From assembly GCF_000418325.1 (NCBI RefSeq), contig NC_021658.1:2232001-2296000 (forward strand): a DNA stretch of 64,000 bases, written 5' to 3'. The notes beneath the pieces are model-generated. The model did no database searches, had not been told where the DNA came from, and worked only from the letters and a program-made list of their open reading frames with translations. Both the position numbers and the translations under genes were made by a program. Positions 35,513 through 47,405 of this stretch are shown here, piece after piece. The DNA is from Sorangium cellulosum So0157-2 (GTDB lineage: Bacteria > Myxococcota_A > Polyangia > Polyangiales > Polyangiaceae). Every line of letters begins with the position of its first letter. The first letter of the stretch is position 1.

Positions 35513-35593
35513 GCGCGCTACCTGGGGTGACGCCTACCCCTTGCGCGGAGCGACCGGGCCGCCGCGACGCGGAGGCTCGGAGGGCCCCTCTCC
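35512..35593 (+). repeat. Direct repeat, right copy, flanking the Mod-Res module
   Basis: This copy matches 28088-28168, including the SRPBCC 3' codons (GCTACCTGGGGTGA), but here no SRPBCC gene precedes it. About five substitutions and two indels separate the copies. The 7.4 kb between them contains exactly the DUF5615-Res-Mod-HTH operon. Confidence 0.85.
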
Positions 35594-35645
35594 CAGGCGC
35601 TCCGCGACGACGCGGAGCTCGCGGAGTCGCTCAAGCGCCACCTGG
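35592..35645 (+). pseudogene. Fragment of a paralogue of the gene at 25607
   Basis: The reading frame encodes QALRDDAELAESLKRHLV, aligning with QALRDYAGLAESLKDRLV inside the gene at 25607-26473 (DNA match near 26041-26095). Nothing else of the paralogue remains. It indicates rearrangement of a duplicated copy of the 25-28 kb region. Confidence 0.6.
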
Positions 35646-35649
35646 TCGG

Positions 35650-36300
35650 TCAGCCCGACCCTTTTTCTGTTCTCTTCTCGTCGGCCGCCTTGAAAAGAGC
35701 GATCTGCTCGGCCTGGGCTTTCTTGAACGCGGGGCGATCGGTCACACGGGTCACATAGGCCTCGGTCGCCGGCCGATCCCCGAAAGAGCGGACGTCCGGG
35801 ATCCGTAGCACATCCGCCATCAGCAGGTCTGCGACGGTGAAGCGGCCGGCCGCGAGCCATTCTCGCTCGCTCAGTATCTTTTCGAGCTGATCGAGGCGCT
35901 TGCCCATCCATCCGGTAAGTTTATTCTGCGCATCGCCGCACATTTTCAGGAACCACCACGGTACGCTGACCATCTCAATCGAGTTGAGCGCGGCGATCGT
36001 CCATTGAAGTGTCTCCGCTTCTCCAGCCGGATCGCGCGGCATCAGCTTGTCGCTCTTCCGCGCCAGATGCAGCAGCCCCGCGCCGCTCTCGAAGATCTCC
36101 AGCTCTCCGTCGCTCAGGAACGGAACCTGGCCAAATGGCTGGCGCTCGAGGTGGTTGGTCTCGCGATCATCGAACGGGATCGTCTGGACTTCGTAGGGGA
36201 GGCCGGCTTCCTCACACGCCCATCTCAGCCTTAGATCACGCACAAACCCACGAGGCATTTTAGGCACCCAGTCGTAGGTCCAGATGGTCAGTTTGCTCAT
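35650..36300 (-). CDS. Glutathione S-transferase family protein
   Basis: The 216-residue protein has a thioredoxin-like N-terminal GST domain (residues about 1-80, with the cis-Pro/glutathione-binding segment FGQVPFLSDGELEIFESGAG) and an all-helical C-terminal domain with the N-capping motif GRFTVADLLMADVLRI. The ATG at 36300 has a GGAGAGG ribosome site 8-14 nt upstream. It probably conjugates or isomerises electrophilic compounds in the cytoplasm. It stands alone, and a GTGTA-n8-TACAC palindrome lies 50 nt upstream. Its 3' end borders the mosaic region right of the defence module. Confidence 0.88.
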   Translation of the reverse strand: MSKLTIWTYDWVPKMPRGFVRDLRLRWACEEAGLPYEVQTIPFDDRETNHLERQPFGQVPFLSDGELEIFESGAGLLHLARKSDKLMPRDPAGEAETLQWTIAALNSIEMVSVPWWFLKMCGDAQNKLTGWMGKRLDQLEKILSEREWLAAGRFTVADLLMADVLRIPDVRSFGDRPATEAYVTRVTDRPAFKKAQAEQIALFKAADEKRTEKGSG

Positions 36301-36663
36301 TGCAGCAAGCCTCTCCTGTCGTCGTCGGCTGGGAACGATTCTCAGCGGGGTGTAGCCAATGTTACACAACCACTGAGCTCGTTGGGTCTGTCGGTTCTTG
36401 TAGGCGGACCGGTGGATCGCACTTTTTGTGCGTCATGTCAAATGCCGGTCGTTGGCGGGAGCTTCTCGACAGGTCGGAGCGGCTTTGCGCGGGCTATCCT
36501 CCCCCCGGCGCGCGACGACCGCGACGAGACTGCCCTGCTCCGCGCAGGCGACCGCGCCCCCGACGCGACGAAGCCGACCACGGTGGAAGGTGAACGCCGG
36601 CTGTTCGCGGAGGAACGAGGGCGCACGGCGCACGGCGCGGCGCGCCGCGCCTCGTTCGAATGG
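36301..36663. other. Intergenic region between the GST and DUF1552 genes
   Basis: This 363-bp stretch has no gene I can support. It holds the GST promoter region, a palindrome GTGTA-n8-TACAC at 36350-36367 that may be an operator, and a perfect 18-bp palindrome GGCGCGGCGCGCCGCGCC at 36634-36651. The latter could terminate the DUF1552 operon, although no T-run follows. Confidence 0.5.
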
Positions 36664-38040
36664 CTAGGTCAGGTTGGTGAGCGGCCCGGTGCAGTCCCGC
36701 GGGTCGCCGAACGTGGTCCGGGTGTCGCCGAACAGGTTCAAGATCGAGACGAGCAGGTTGTTGTGCGGGAGGTTCGGGTACCGGAGCCAGCGTCCGGTGC
36801 GCAGGCCTCCGCCGCCGCCGGCCAGCAGGAACGGCATGTCGTTCTTCTTGTGCGACGGCGGATCCGAGAGCTCGGAGCCGAAGAAGACGACGCTCTCGTC
36901 GAGCAGCGAGTGCCCGCCCATGTCGATCTTCTCCATCTCCTGCAGCAGATAGAGGTGCTGCTTCGAGTACCAGGTGCAGATGGCCTCGCACTCGTTCGGC
37001 CTGAAGCCCCCGTCGTGCTGGTAGAAATGGTGGTGCTCGGTCAGGTTGAGCCAGGGGAAGGTGTGCTTCGCCTCGGTGTCGCTCCACTGCAGGGTGCCGA
37101 CCCCGGTGATGTCGCAGGCGAGCGCCATCACCATCATGTCCGTCAACAGCTTGCCGACCTTGGGGATCGCCGCGTCGGGCGAGGTGTCCTTGATCGCGCC
37201 GTCGTCGGCCGAGTTGAGCCCCGTGCGCGGGTTGTAGTCGGACGTGTCGACCCTCGTCGGCACCTTGCACGCGCTCGTCTCGACCGGGATGTTGCTGAGG
37301 CTCTGCTCGATCTCGCGGATCTTCGTGAGGTGCTGATCGATCTTCTGCCTGTCGGCGGCGCCGAGCTGCCCGGACAGGGTGGCGTAGCGCCGGTCGAGGA
37401 AGTCGAGGATCGATTGCTTCCGCGCGAGGCGACGGGCGGCGTCGTTGCCGTCGTTCGGGTTCAGCGTGCCGAAGAGCTCGGTGAAGATCTCCACCGGATC
37501 GAGGCGCGGCGGGATCGGCTTGTGCGGCGCGTCGTTCTCGAAATTCGCGGCGTTCATCGGGGACAGCAGGCCGTGAGACTTGCCCGTGGCCCAGCGCAAC
37601 GCGATCTGGATGCTGGCCTTCGCCTTCTGACCGGCGGAGATCCGGGCGGCGATCACCTGATCGATGGACGGCCCCTTCCCGTAACCGCCGTTGTTGGAGC
37701 CCTCCTGCGACGTGCCCGTGAGCCAGGCGATGATCCCGGCCTGGTGCTGCTCACCGCGCGCGCTCTTCATGTCGAGGCCGTCGACGACGATCAGCCGGTC
37801 CTGCACCGGCGCGAGCGGCGCCAGGATGGGGCTCAGGGTGAAGCTCGTCTCCGAGCCGGTCGGCCTCCAGCGGTTCAGCACGGTCCCGCCGGGCGTGTAG
37901 ACGGCGAGGAAGCGCTTGGCGGGGGCGGGGGCCGCGTGCGCCGCGCGCTCGGTGCCCATGATCTCCAGCCAGGGGAGCGAGACCGCGATGGCGCCGGCGC
38001 CCCGCAGCATGGCACGTCGGCTCAAGCGAAATTTCGACAT
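36664..38040 (-). CDS. DUF1552 exported protein
   Basis: The 458-residue protein has a twin-arginine-type signal (SRRAMLRGAGAIAVSLPWLE) and the DUF1552 body (KRFLAVYTPGGTVLNRWRPT, GPSIDQVIAARI, VFFGSELSDPPSH). DUF1552 genes are almost always next to DUF1592-type cytochrome-like genes in planctomycetes and myxobacteria; the pair is thought to act in extracytoplasmic degradation or redox chemistry, but the substrate is unknown. ATG 38040 lies 5 nt after the stop of the DUF1592 gene, so the two are one operon. A second such pair occurs at 52236-55491. Confidence 0.85.
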   Translation of the reverse strand: MSKFRLSRRAMLRGAGAIAVSLPWLEIMGTERAAHAAPAPAKRFLAVYTPGGTVLNRWRPTGSETSFTLSPILAPLAPVQDRLIVVDGLDMKSARGEQHQAGIIAWLTGTSQEGSNNGGYGKGPSIDQVIAARISAGQKAKASIQIALRWATGKSHGLLSPMNAANFENDAPHKPIPPRLDPVEIFTELFGTLNPNDGNDAARRLARKQSILDFLDRRYATLSGQLGAADRQKIDQHLTKIREIEQSLSNIPVETSACKVPTRVDTSDYNPRTGLNSADDGAIKDTSPDAAIPKVGKLLTDMMVMALACDITGVGTLQWSDTEAKHTFPWLNLTEHHHFYQHDGGFRPNECEAICTWYSKQHLYLLQEMEKIDMGGHSLLDESVVFFGSELSDPPSHKKNDMPFLLAGGGGGLRTGRWLRYPNLPHNNLLVSILNLFGDTRTTFGDPRDCTGPLTNLT

Positions 38041-38045
38041 GACCT

Positions 38046-39770
38046 TCACTCCTGTCCTGAAGCCAAATAGTGGAAAGCGTCCGTCTGCGTGAGATCGATC
38101 AGGAGCTGTTTCACGTTGTACCCGGACGCCTTGAAGGCGGTCGTGACAGCCTCTTCGGTGCACTTGTCCTCTTTGCGCAGGGTGAGGCCGTAGGCGAACT
38201 CGCTCCAGCGCTTGGCGAAGCAGTCCTGCACCTCCTCCGACGCGGCGAGCTTCTGCACCAGCTCGATCGGCCCGCTCACGTCCCCCAGCGTCCCCGGGAC
38301 CGTGCCGCTCGGATCGATCACGACGTCGTTCTCGGTGGTGCGGTACAGCCCGACCGCGTCGTAGTTCTCGAACGCGAAGCCGACCGGATCCATGAACTGG
38401 TGGCACCCCGCGCACGCCTTGTCCTGGCTGTGCTGGCTGAAGCGGTCCCGCGCCGTCTTGCCGGAGTACGGATCCGGCGGCTTCACCTGCTCCAGGATGT
38501 CGCCGGTGGGGAGCGGGATGATGATGCACATGAGCTTCTGCAGCACGAACGAGCCGCGGGTCACGGGGTTCGTCGTGTTCGAGTGCGTCGTCCCGGCCAT
38601 CAAGCCCGCCTGGGTGAGGATCCCGAGGCGCTGGGTCGTGTCGAGCTCTACTTTCTGGAACTCGTCGCCCGTCACGCCGGAGACGCCGTAGAACGCCGCG
38701 AGCCGCTCGTTCATGAACGAGTACGGGGCCGTCAAGATGGACGGCCATGTCCCGCCCCCCTCGAAGACCTCGTGCTCGATGAGCCGCTGTGTCTCCTCGC
38801 GCATCAGCGAGCCGATGGTGCGAGAGAAGGTGGGGAACGCCTCCGCGTTCCGCTCGAGGTCCGCGAGGCTGCTGATGGGGAGGAGGTTGTCGAAGAAGAA
38901 CCGGATGGTGGGCCGGGACCGGGGATCCTCGAGCATGCGCTCGGCGTGCTTGCGCACGCCTTCCTTCGTCGAGAGCTCACCCGCCTGCGCGGCCATGCGC
39001 AGCTGCTCGTCGGGCGTCGTGCCCCAGAGCATGTACGAGAGCCGCGTCGCCATCTCGTCGCCCGTGGGCCGGCGGAGCTCGGGGCGCTCCGGGTCGGGCA
39101 TGCCGCGCTCGATGCGGTAGAGGAAGTCCGGCGATTGGAGCAGCGCCTCGATCATCGTCGCGACGCCGGTGGCGAACGTCGCGTCGGTCCGGCCGACCCT
39201 GTACAGCGCGAGGAGCTCGTCCGCCTCGCCGAGGGCGAGCGGCCTGCGGTACGCGACCGGGGCGAGCTTCTCGATGATCGTGCGCGCGCACGCCTCCTCG
39301 TCCGCCGCCCCCACGTTGCTCGCGCAAGGGGCGAGCTTCGCGAGCGCCTCCGGGCTGGCGGTCGCGCGCTGGGCGACGCCCTCCGCGACGGTGCTCAGCT
39401 GCTCGGCCAGCAAGCTCGAGACCGACAGCGTGTCCGCGTCATTGCCGAAGCCGTTCCCGACGTCCTCGCTGGGCAGCGAAAAGGCGGGGTTTGTCGTGTC
39501 GCCCAGGAGATCGCGGACGGTGTTGTTGTACTCGACGCGCGTGAGCCGCCGCAGCGGCGCTCGCCCGGGGTACACCTCGCCGTCCTTGCACGCGAGCGGG
39601 GCCCCGGTGGTGGGATCCTTGTCGTCGTCAGGCTGGGTGCCGGGCTCGGCGCCGGAACCGGAACCACCCACGTTTCCGATGCAGCCGCTGGCCAGGAGCA
39701 ACGCGGCCAGGATCGCTGACCGAGAGCCCCGGAGAGGACGCGCCTGCTCGTGATGTGAGGACCTGGACAT
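38046..39770 (-). CDS. DUF1592/DUF1588/DUF1585-type lipoprotein with CxxCH
   Basis: The 574-residue lipoprotein (lipobox LLASGC, Cys30) has the characteristic domain series: DUF1587 (APLRRLTRVEYNNTVRDLLG), DUF1595/1592 (RRPLALGEADELLALY; ATRLSYMLWGTTPDEQLRMA), DUF1588 (RLGILTQAGLMAGTTHSNTT, CAGCHQFMDPVGFAFENYDA) and DUF1585 near the C-terminus. The CAGCH motif could bind haem c. The ATG at 39770 puts the signal peptide at the N-terminus. It is the first gene of a two-gene operon with DUF1552. Confidence 0.87.
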   Translation of the reverse strand: MSRSSHHEQARPLRGSRSAILAALLLASGCIGNVGGSGSGAEPGTQPDDDKDPTTGAPLACKDGEVYPGRAPLRRLTRVEYNNTVRDLLGDTTNPAFSLPSEDVGNGFGNDADTLSVSSLLAEQLSTVAEGVAQRATASPEALAKLAPCASNVGAADEEACARTIIEKLAPVAYRRPLALGEADELLALYRVGRTDATFATGVATMIEALLQSPDFLYRIERGMPDPERPELRRPTGDEMATRLSYMLWGTTPDEQLRMAAQAGELSTKEGVRKHAERMLEDPRSRPTIRFFFDNLLPISSLADLERNAEAFPTFSRTIGSLMREETQRLIEHEVFEGGGTWPSILTAPYSFMNERLAAFYGVSGVTGDEFQKVELDTTQRLGILTQAGLMAGTTHSNTTNPVTRGSFVLQKLMCIIIPLPTGDILEQVKPPDPYSGKTARDRFSQHSQDKACAGCHQFMDPVGFAFENYDAVGLYRTTENDVVIDPSGTVPGTLGDVSGPIELVQKLAASEEVQDCFAKRWSEFAYGLTLRKEDKCTEEAVTTAFKASGYNVKQLLIDLTQTDAFHYLASGQE

Positions 39771-40448
39771 CGTTGTCGCTCCTCGCCCGCTCCGGGCATG
39801 CTGAAGTTCTCTCATCGAACAACAGGCTTTCTTTACAAGAGGATCAGAGGACCATCGCGCAGGCCCCACCAGCGGGGCTACGGCGAAGCAGGGACTACCG
39901 GGATCGTTCTGGCGGATCCGTGTTCCATCGATGGAGATGAGGAACCGAATCTCGCGACGTGCTGCCATCCGGCGGGCGCACCCTCGCCGACCTGCCCCGC
40001 CGGGCTCGGGCGCGCCGCCCCCTGGCGGCGCGCCGATGACGGAGGAGAGGGAAAACAGATGTCAGTGGATTGCTCGCCACGCAGTAGCGGCTCGCCCTCG
40101 AACCGGCTCACCACGGAAGCGAATACCTTCTGAGATGAATTTTTGCGGCCGGAGCGTGAGCCTGCGGTCCGCGACGTGGGTGTTGTCAGAGACCGGGCGG
40201 CGCGCGCGGTGAGCCGTTTCGGCGTGGTCGCGCTACTGCCTGACATGCGCTTCGCCACCCCGGCCGGGGAGCCGGCCGAACCCCGTGGGGTCTTGCCGGC
40301 GTGGGGTGGTGTCGCCGCGGGTGGCAGCCATGCAATCCACGCCGGGGAACACCGCTGCGATGGCCTCTGGCCGTGTGCGACGAGCTCCTTGCAACGGAGA
40401 CATGGGCTCGATACCGTGGCTCCCCCGCGCGGCCGCCGTGCGGGGATC
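39771..40448. other. Divergent intergenic region with two strong hairpins
   Basis: This 678-bp gap between the DUF1592 gene (minus) and the ECF sigma gene (plus) holds no gene I can support. It contains two perfect hairpins: 40010-40035 (11-bp arms GGCGCGCCGCC, 4-nt loop) and 40261-40278 (7-bp arms CGGCCGG, 4-nt loop). Neither is followed by a T-run. Promoters are not clear. Confidence 0.55.
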
Positions 40449-41102
40449 ATGAGCCCCCGGAGCGATGCCGTCGTGCGCAGAGCCAGCGTTGCCATCGCTC
40501 CTCCGGAAGCCGAGCGCGGCGGCCTCGACGACGGCGCGCTGGTGCGCGCGCTCGTGGCGGGGGAGCCGTGGGCGGCGGCGGCGGTGTGGAACCGGCACGC
40601 GCCGAAGGTGTTCCGGATCGTGGCGCGGGTGCTCGGGCCGGGCGCCGACGCCGAGGACCTCACCCAGGACGTGTTCGCGAGCGTCTTCTCCAAGGTGCCC
40701 GAGCTGAGGGATCCGGACGCGCTCGGGAGCTTCATCGTGTCGGTCACCCTCCGGATGCTCAAGTGGGAGCTCCGGCGAAGGCGCGTGCGGCGGATCCTCC
40801 ACCTCTCGGAGGGCGCGGAGCTCCCGGAGCAGGCGGTGGAGCCGGTGGACAGCGAGGCGCGCGAGGCGCTCGGGCGCCTCTACGCGATCCTCGACACGCT
40901 GAACGCGGACGACCGGACCGTGTTCGTGCTCCGGCACATGGAGGGCATGAGCCTGCCGGAGATCGCCGAGGCGGCCGGTGTGTCGCTGGCCACGGTGAAG
41001 CGACGGCTCAGCCGGGCCACGGAGCTCGTGTCGTCGCGCGTGGAGCACGACGCGTCCCTCGCCGGCTACTGCAAGAAAGGGGCGGCGCGAGATGAACCGT
41101 GA
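40449..41102 (+). CDS. ECF-type RNA polymerase sigma factor
   Basis: The 217-residue protein has sigma region 2 (DAEDLTQDVFASVFSKVPEL) and region 4 (MEGMSLPEIAEAAGVSLATV with KRRLSRA), and no region 1.1 or 3, as in ECF factors. The ATG at 40449 was chosen by domain start; a longer upstream frame is low-complexity. The stop overlaps the next gene, which encodes a membrane FecR-like protein that could act as its anti-sigma partner. This type of sigma/FecR/third-protein trio is common in Sorangium-like myxobacteria. Confidence 0.88.
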   Translation: MSPRSDAVVRRASVAIAPPEAERGGLDDGALVRALVAGEPWAAAAVWNRHAPKVFRIVARVLGPGADAEDLTQDVFASVFSKVPELRDPDALGSFIVSVTLRMLKWELRRRRVRRILHLSEGAELPEQAVEPVDSEAREALGRLYAILDTLNADDRTVFVLRHMEGMSLPEIAEAAGVSLATVKRRLSRATELVSSRVEHDASLAGYCKKGAARDEP

Positions 41103-42363
41103 CGAGGGGAGAGAGCCGGAGCTGAGCGCGAACGCCGCGCTCCTCGTCGAGCTCGCGCGCCGGTCGCTCGGCGAGATGTCCCACCAGCAGCGGACGCGAG
41201 GGCTGATCCGCGTCGCGGAGCGGACGGCGTCGCGCCGGGCGCTCCGGCGCTCGCCGTTCCCGGCGGTCGCGCTCTCGATCGCCGTGGCGGCCGCGGGCTT
41301 CGTCGCCTTCGAGCGGTGGCAACGCAGCTCGCCCGCCGAGCTCCTGTCCTACGAGGTGGAGGGGGGCGCCGCCTCGCAGGACGGCTCGCTCCAGGCCGAC
41401 GCGGCGAGCCGGCCGAAGCTCCGGTTCTCCGACGGCACCGAGGTGGAGCTCGCCGAGGGCGCGCGCGCGCATGTCGCGTCGGTGACCGGGCAGGGCGCCC
41501 GGGTCGCGCTCGACCGGGGCGAGGTCCGGGCGCACGTGGTCCACCGCTCGGAGACGCAGTGGCTGTTCGACGCGGGGCCGTTCGTGGTGACCGTGACCGG
41601 GACGGCCTTCGCGCTCGCCTGGGCGCCGGAGGACGAGCGCCTCGATCTGCGGCTCGAGAACGGCGCCGTCACCGTCAGCGGGCCGCCGTCCGGCGAGCCG
41701 ATCGCCATGCGCGCCGGGCAGTGGCTCACCGTGCGGCTGCGCACCGGCGAGGTGCTCCTGCGCGAGCTCGGCGCGCAGAAGGGCGCGGAGGCGGCGCCGA
41801 GCCCAGCCCCGCCGCCCTCGGCCGGCGCCGAGCTCCCCGGCGCGCCGCCGGAGGCCGAGCCGCCCGCGGCCCCGCGCGCGGAGGCGGCGGCCGCGCCGAA
41901 GCGCGACTGGGCCGGGCAGCTCGCGGCCGGGCAGCTCGACGCCATCGTCGACGAGGCGCAGCGCCGCGGGCTCGACCAGACCCTCGCGGCGTCCAGCAGC
42001 GCGGAGCTCTCGGCGCTCGCGGACGCGGCGCGCTACACGCGGCGGGGCGACGTCGCGCGGCGGGCCCTGCTCGCGCAGCGCCGGCGCTTCCCCGCGACCC
42101 AGCGCGCCCGGGAGGCGGCCTTCCTGCTCGGCCGCCTCGCCGAGGCCCAGGAGGGCGGCGCCGCGGCGCTCCCGTGGTTCGAGACGTACCTCAAGGAAGC
42201 GCCGCAAGGGGCCTATGCCTCCGAGGCGCTCGGGCGCAAGATGGAGATCGTGCGGCGGCTCCACGGGGATGCGCAAGCCGAGATCGTCGCCCGGGAGTAC
42301 CTGCGCCGGTTCCCCGGCGGAACCTACGCCCAGGCAGCGCGGACCCTCGCTCGGACGCCGTGA
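41092..42363 (+). CDS. FecR-domain membrane protein (putative anti-sigma regulator)
   Basis: The 423-residue protein has a cytoplasmic N-terminal region of about 60 residues, one transmembrane segment (FPAVALSIAVAAAGFVAF), a periplasmic FecR domain (LRFSDGTEVELAEGARAHVA; GPFVVTVTGTAFALAW), a Pro/Ala-rich linker, and a C-terminal TPR-like helical region (AREAAFLLGRLAEAQE; ALPWFETYLKEAP). It overlaps the sigma gene by 11 nt, which supports co-regulation of the ECF factor. The TPR end may bind an outer-membrane or periplasmic partner. Confidence 0.83.
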   Translation: MNRDEGREPELSANAALLVELARRSLGEMSHQQRTRGLIRVAERTASRRALRRSPFPAVALSIAVAAAGFVAFERWQRSSPAELLSYEVEGGAASQDGSLQADAASRPKLRFSDGTEVELAEGARAHVASVTGQGARVALDRGEVRAHVVHRSETQWLFDAGPFVVTVTGTAFALAWAPEDERLDLRLENGAVTVSGPPSGEPIAMRAGQWLTVRLRTGEVLLRELGAQKGAEAAPSPAPPPSAGAELPGAPPEAEPPAAPRAEAAAAPKRDWAGQLAAGQLDAIVDEAQRRGLDQTLAASSSAELSALADAARYTRRGDVARRALLAQRRRFPATQRAREAAFLLGRLAEAQEGGAAALPWFETYLKEAPQGAYASEALGRKMEIVRRLHGDAQAEIVAREYLRRFPGGTYAQAARTLARTP

Positions 42364-43418
42364 GGTTCGCGCGGGCGAAGGCGCTCTCCGGGGTCCTCGC
42401 GCTCCTCCTCTGCGCCGCGAGCCCCGCGGCGTCGGCGGGGCCCGCGCGCGTGGTCCTCGTGCGGCCCAGCGCCGCCGACCCGTCGATCTCCGAGGCGCTG
42501 ATCCGCATCCACGGGGAGCTCGTCGCCGATGGCTTCGACGTGGAGCTCCTCGGTTCGCCGTCGGCCTCCGCCCCCCGGCCGGCGATGGACGACGCCGAGC
42601 AGCTGGCCGGCTCGGCGGCCCTGATCGGGCTGTTCCTGGCGCCGGACGGGCAGGCCGCCGAGCTCTGGGTGGTCGACCCGCGGACGAACAAGAGGCTCGT
42701 GCGCCGGATCGACACGCGCGGCGAGGCGCCGGAGCACATCGCCGAGGTGCTCGCGGTGCGCGCCGTCGAGCTGCTCCGCGCGAGCCTGCTCGAGCTCCGG
42801 ATGTCCTCGCGGCGCTCCGCGGCGCCCGCCGCCGCGCCGCCCCCGAGCGAGGCGAGCCGGCAGGCGCCTCGACGGGCAGAGCGGCCGGTCGACCCGCCGC
42901 GCCGGACGATGTGGGGCGTCGAGCTGGGGGGCGGGCTGCTCGCGAGCCCGGGCGGCATCGGCCCGGCGCTGCTCGGGGTCGCGCGCCTGCGCGTCGCGCC
43001 GCTCGCTCCGATCGAGGCGCGCCTCTCGCTCGCCGGGCTCGGGACGGCGCCGCGCGTCGCCGGGCCGCAGGGCAGCGCGACCGTGCAGCAGCGGTTCGGG
43101 CTCGTCGAGCTCGCGGCGCTCCCCTGGCCCGAGCTCCGCGTGCGCCCGAGGTTCTCGGCCGGCCTCGGGGTGCTCCACGTGGCCGTGGACGGCGAGGCGT
43201 CGTGGCCGTACCGGGGGGTCCACAGCGCGCGATGGGCGTTCGCCGCGGACGCCGGCGCCGGCGTCGAGCTCGGGATCATGCGGCGGCTCGACGTCGTCAT
43301 CGAGGCGCACGCGCTCGTCGCGCACCCGTACCCGGTGGTCCGCTTCGTCGACACCGAGGCGGCGCGCGTCGCGCGCCCGGCGCTGTTCGGCAGCCTCAGC
43401 CTCGTGGGGTGGCTGTGA
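42360..43418 (+). CDS. Exported protein of the ECF-FecR operon (beta-barrel-like)
   Basis: The 352-residue protein has a cleavable signal peptide (FARAKALSGVLALLLCAASP, then AASAGPA), a domain of about 110 residues resembling a soluble alpha/beta fold, a Pro/Arg-rich linker, and a C-terminal half with alternating hydrophobic strands ending in aromatic or leucine residues (ALFGSLSLVGWL), as in outer-membrane barrels. GTG 42360 overlaps the FecR stop (GTGA). No family name is evident. It is probably the surface component of the sigma/FecR system. Confidence 0.7.
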   Translation: MRFARAKALSGVLALLLCAASPAASAGPARVVLVRPSAADPSISEALIRIHGELVADGFDVELLGSPSASAPRPAMDDAEQLAGSAALIGLFLAPDGQAAELWVVDPRTNKRLVRRIDTRGEAPEHIAEVLAVRAVELLRASLLELRMSSRRSAAPAAAPPPSEASRQAPRRAERPVDPPRRTMWGVELGGGLLASPGGIGPALLGVARLRVAPLAPIEARLSLAGLGTAPRVAGPQGSATVQQRFGLVELAALPWPELRVRPRFSAGLGVLHVAVDGEASWPYRGVHSARWAFAADAGAGVELGIMRRLDVVIEAHALVAHPYPVVRFVDTEAARVARPALFGSLSLVGWL

Positions 43419-43520
43419 TTCGGCGGCACCGGCGGCGCCGCCCCCGCGCGACCGGCGGTAGATTTTATCGGCTGTCGATGTCGCCGAGCCGGCAGCTCGC
43501 CTGCGGAGAGGCGCCGGGCG

Positions 43521-46522
<3,002 letters not shown>

Positions 46523-46628
46523 GGCGAGGATCCGTGGTGAGCGGGCCTCGACCCGGGCTCAGGGGGCGCTCGTCGAGCATTCACGCCGGGCAGGGGGCGT
46601 GCCCGCTCGCCCGCCGGGGCACCGGCGC

Positions 46629-47405
46629 TCACTCGCCCGGCTGGATGGCGACGGAGTATCCGCCGTCGGCCATCACGATGGAGCCGACCATGAAGCTCGC
46701 CTTGTCGGACGCCAGGAACGCGACCACCTCGGCGATCTCCTCGGGCGCGGCCGCGCGACGGATGGGGGCGCCTTTGCCGTGATCGCGCAAGAACTCGCGG
46801 CCGTCGGGCCGGATGTCGTTGAGCAGGTTCGTGACCACGTCGCCCGACCCGACGGCGTTGACGCGGACGCCATGGTCGATGGCCTCCAGGGCGAGGACCC
46901 GCGTCAGCTGCGCCAGCGCGCCCTTCGACGCCGCATAGGCGGCGATCTGCGGGAACCCGAAGAAGCAGGCGTAGGAGCCGATGTTGACGATCGCCCCGCG
47001 CCGGTTCGGGATCATCGCCCGCAGCGCCTCGCGCGAATGCAGGAACACCCCGGTGACGTTCACGTTCATGATCGAGTTCCAGTCGTCCAGCGACATGTCG
47101 ACCACGAGCTTGTTGATGATGCGCGCGGCATTGTTGACGAGGATGTCCACCTTTCCGAAGCGCTCGACGGCGAGCGCGACCACGCGCTTGGCCGTCTCTT
47201 CCTGGGCGACATCCCCGACGAACGGCACGACGCGGCCGTCACCGCGGGGCAGCTCGTGGACCGCCGGGTTGACGTCCTCGGCCACGACCAGGGCGCCGCG
47301 CGCCTTCAGCAAGAGCGCCGTGGCCCGACCGATGCCGCTCGCCGCGCCGGTGACGATCGCGACCCTACCTTCGAGATCACGCTGCAGGTCTTCGGTCTTG
47401 CTCAT
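46629..47405 (-). CDS. Short-chain dehydrogenase/reductase
   Basis: The 258-residue protein is a classical SDR: cofactor loop TGAASGIG (19-26), NNAA (91-94), catalytic Ser144, Tyr157 and Lys161 (YAASK), and a C-terminal MVGSIVMADGGYSV typical of FabG-like enzymes. The glycine loop and absence of a basic residue at the end of strand 2 (VVAED) suggest NAD(H). The ATG has a GGGAGAGGAAC ribosome site. It stands alone between an RCC1 gene and Uma2, so the substrate is unknown. Confidence 0.9.
   Translation of the reverse strand: MSKTEDLQRDLEGRVAIVTGAASGIGRATALLLKARGALVVAEDVNPAVHELPRGDGRVVPFVGDVAQEETAKRVVALAVERFGKVDILVNNAARIINKLVVDMSLDDWNSIMNVNVTGVFLHSREALRAMIPNRRGAIVNIGSYACFFGFPQIAAYAASKGALAQLTRVLALEAIDHGVRVNAVGSGDVVTNLLNDIRPDGREFLRDHGKGAPIRRAAAPEEIAEVVAFLASDKASFMVGSIVMADGGYSVAIQPGE

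Larger units (their letters stand above)
35212..35649. other. Mosaic intergenic region right of the Mod-Res module
   Basis: This 438-bp stretch has no intact gene. From left to right it holds the Mod-Res operon promoter region (only weak TTGTGC-17-TAGCTT on the minus strand), an HTH remnant, the right copy of the 80-bp direct repeat, and a fragment (35592-35645) matching codons of the gene at 25607. Confidence 0.6.

Noticed and set aside
39878..40762. Minus-strand open frame in the divergent region before the ECF gene
   Set aside because: Ser/Arg/Ala-rich frame that overlaps the ECF gene; no signal or motif.
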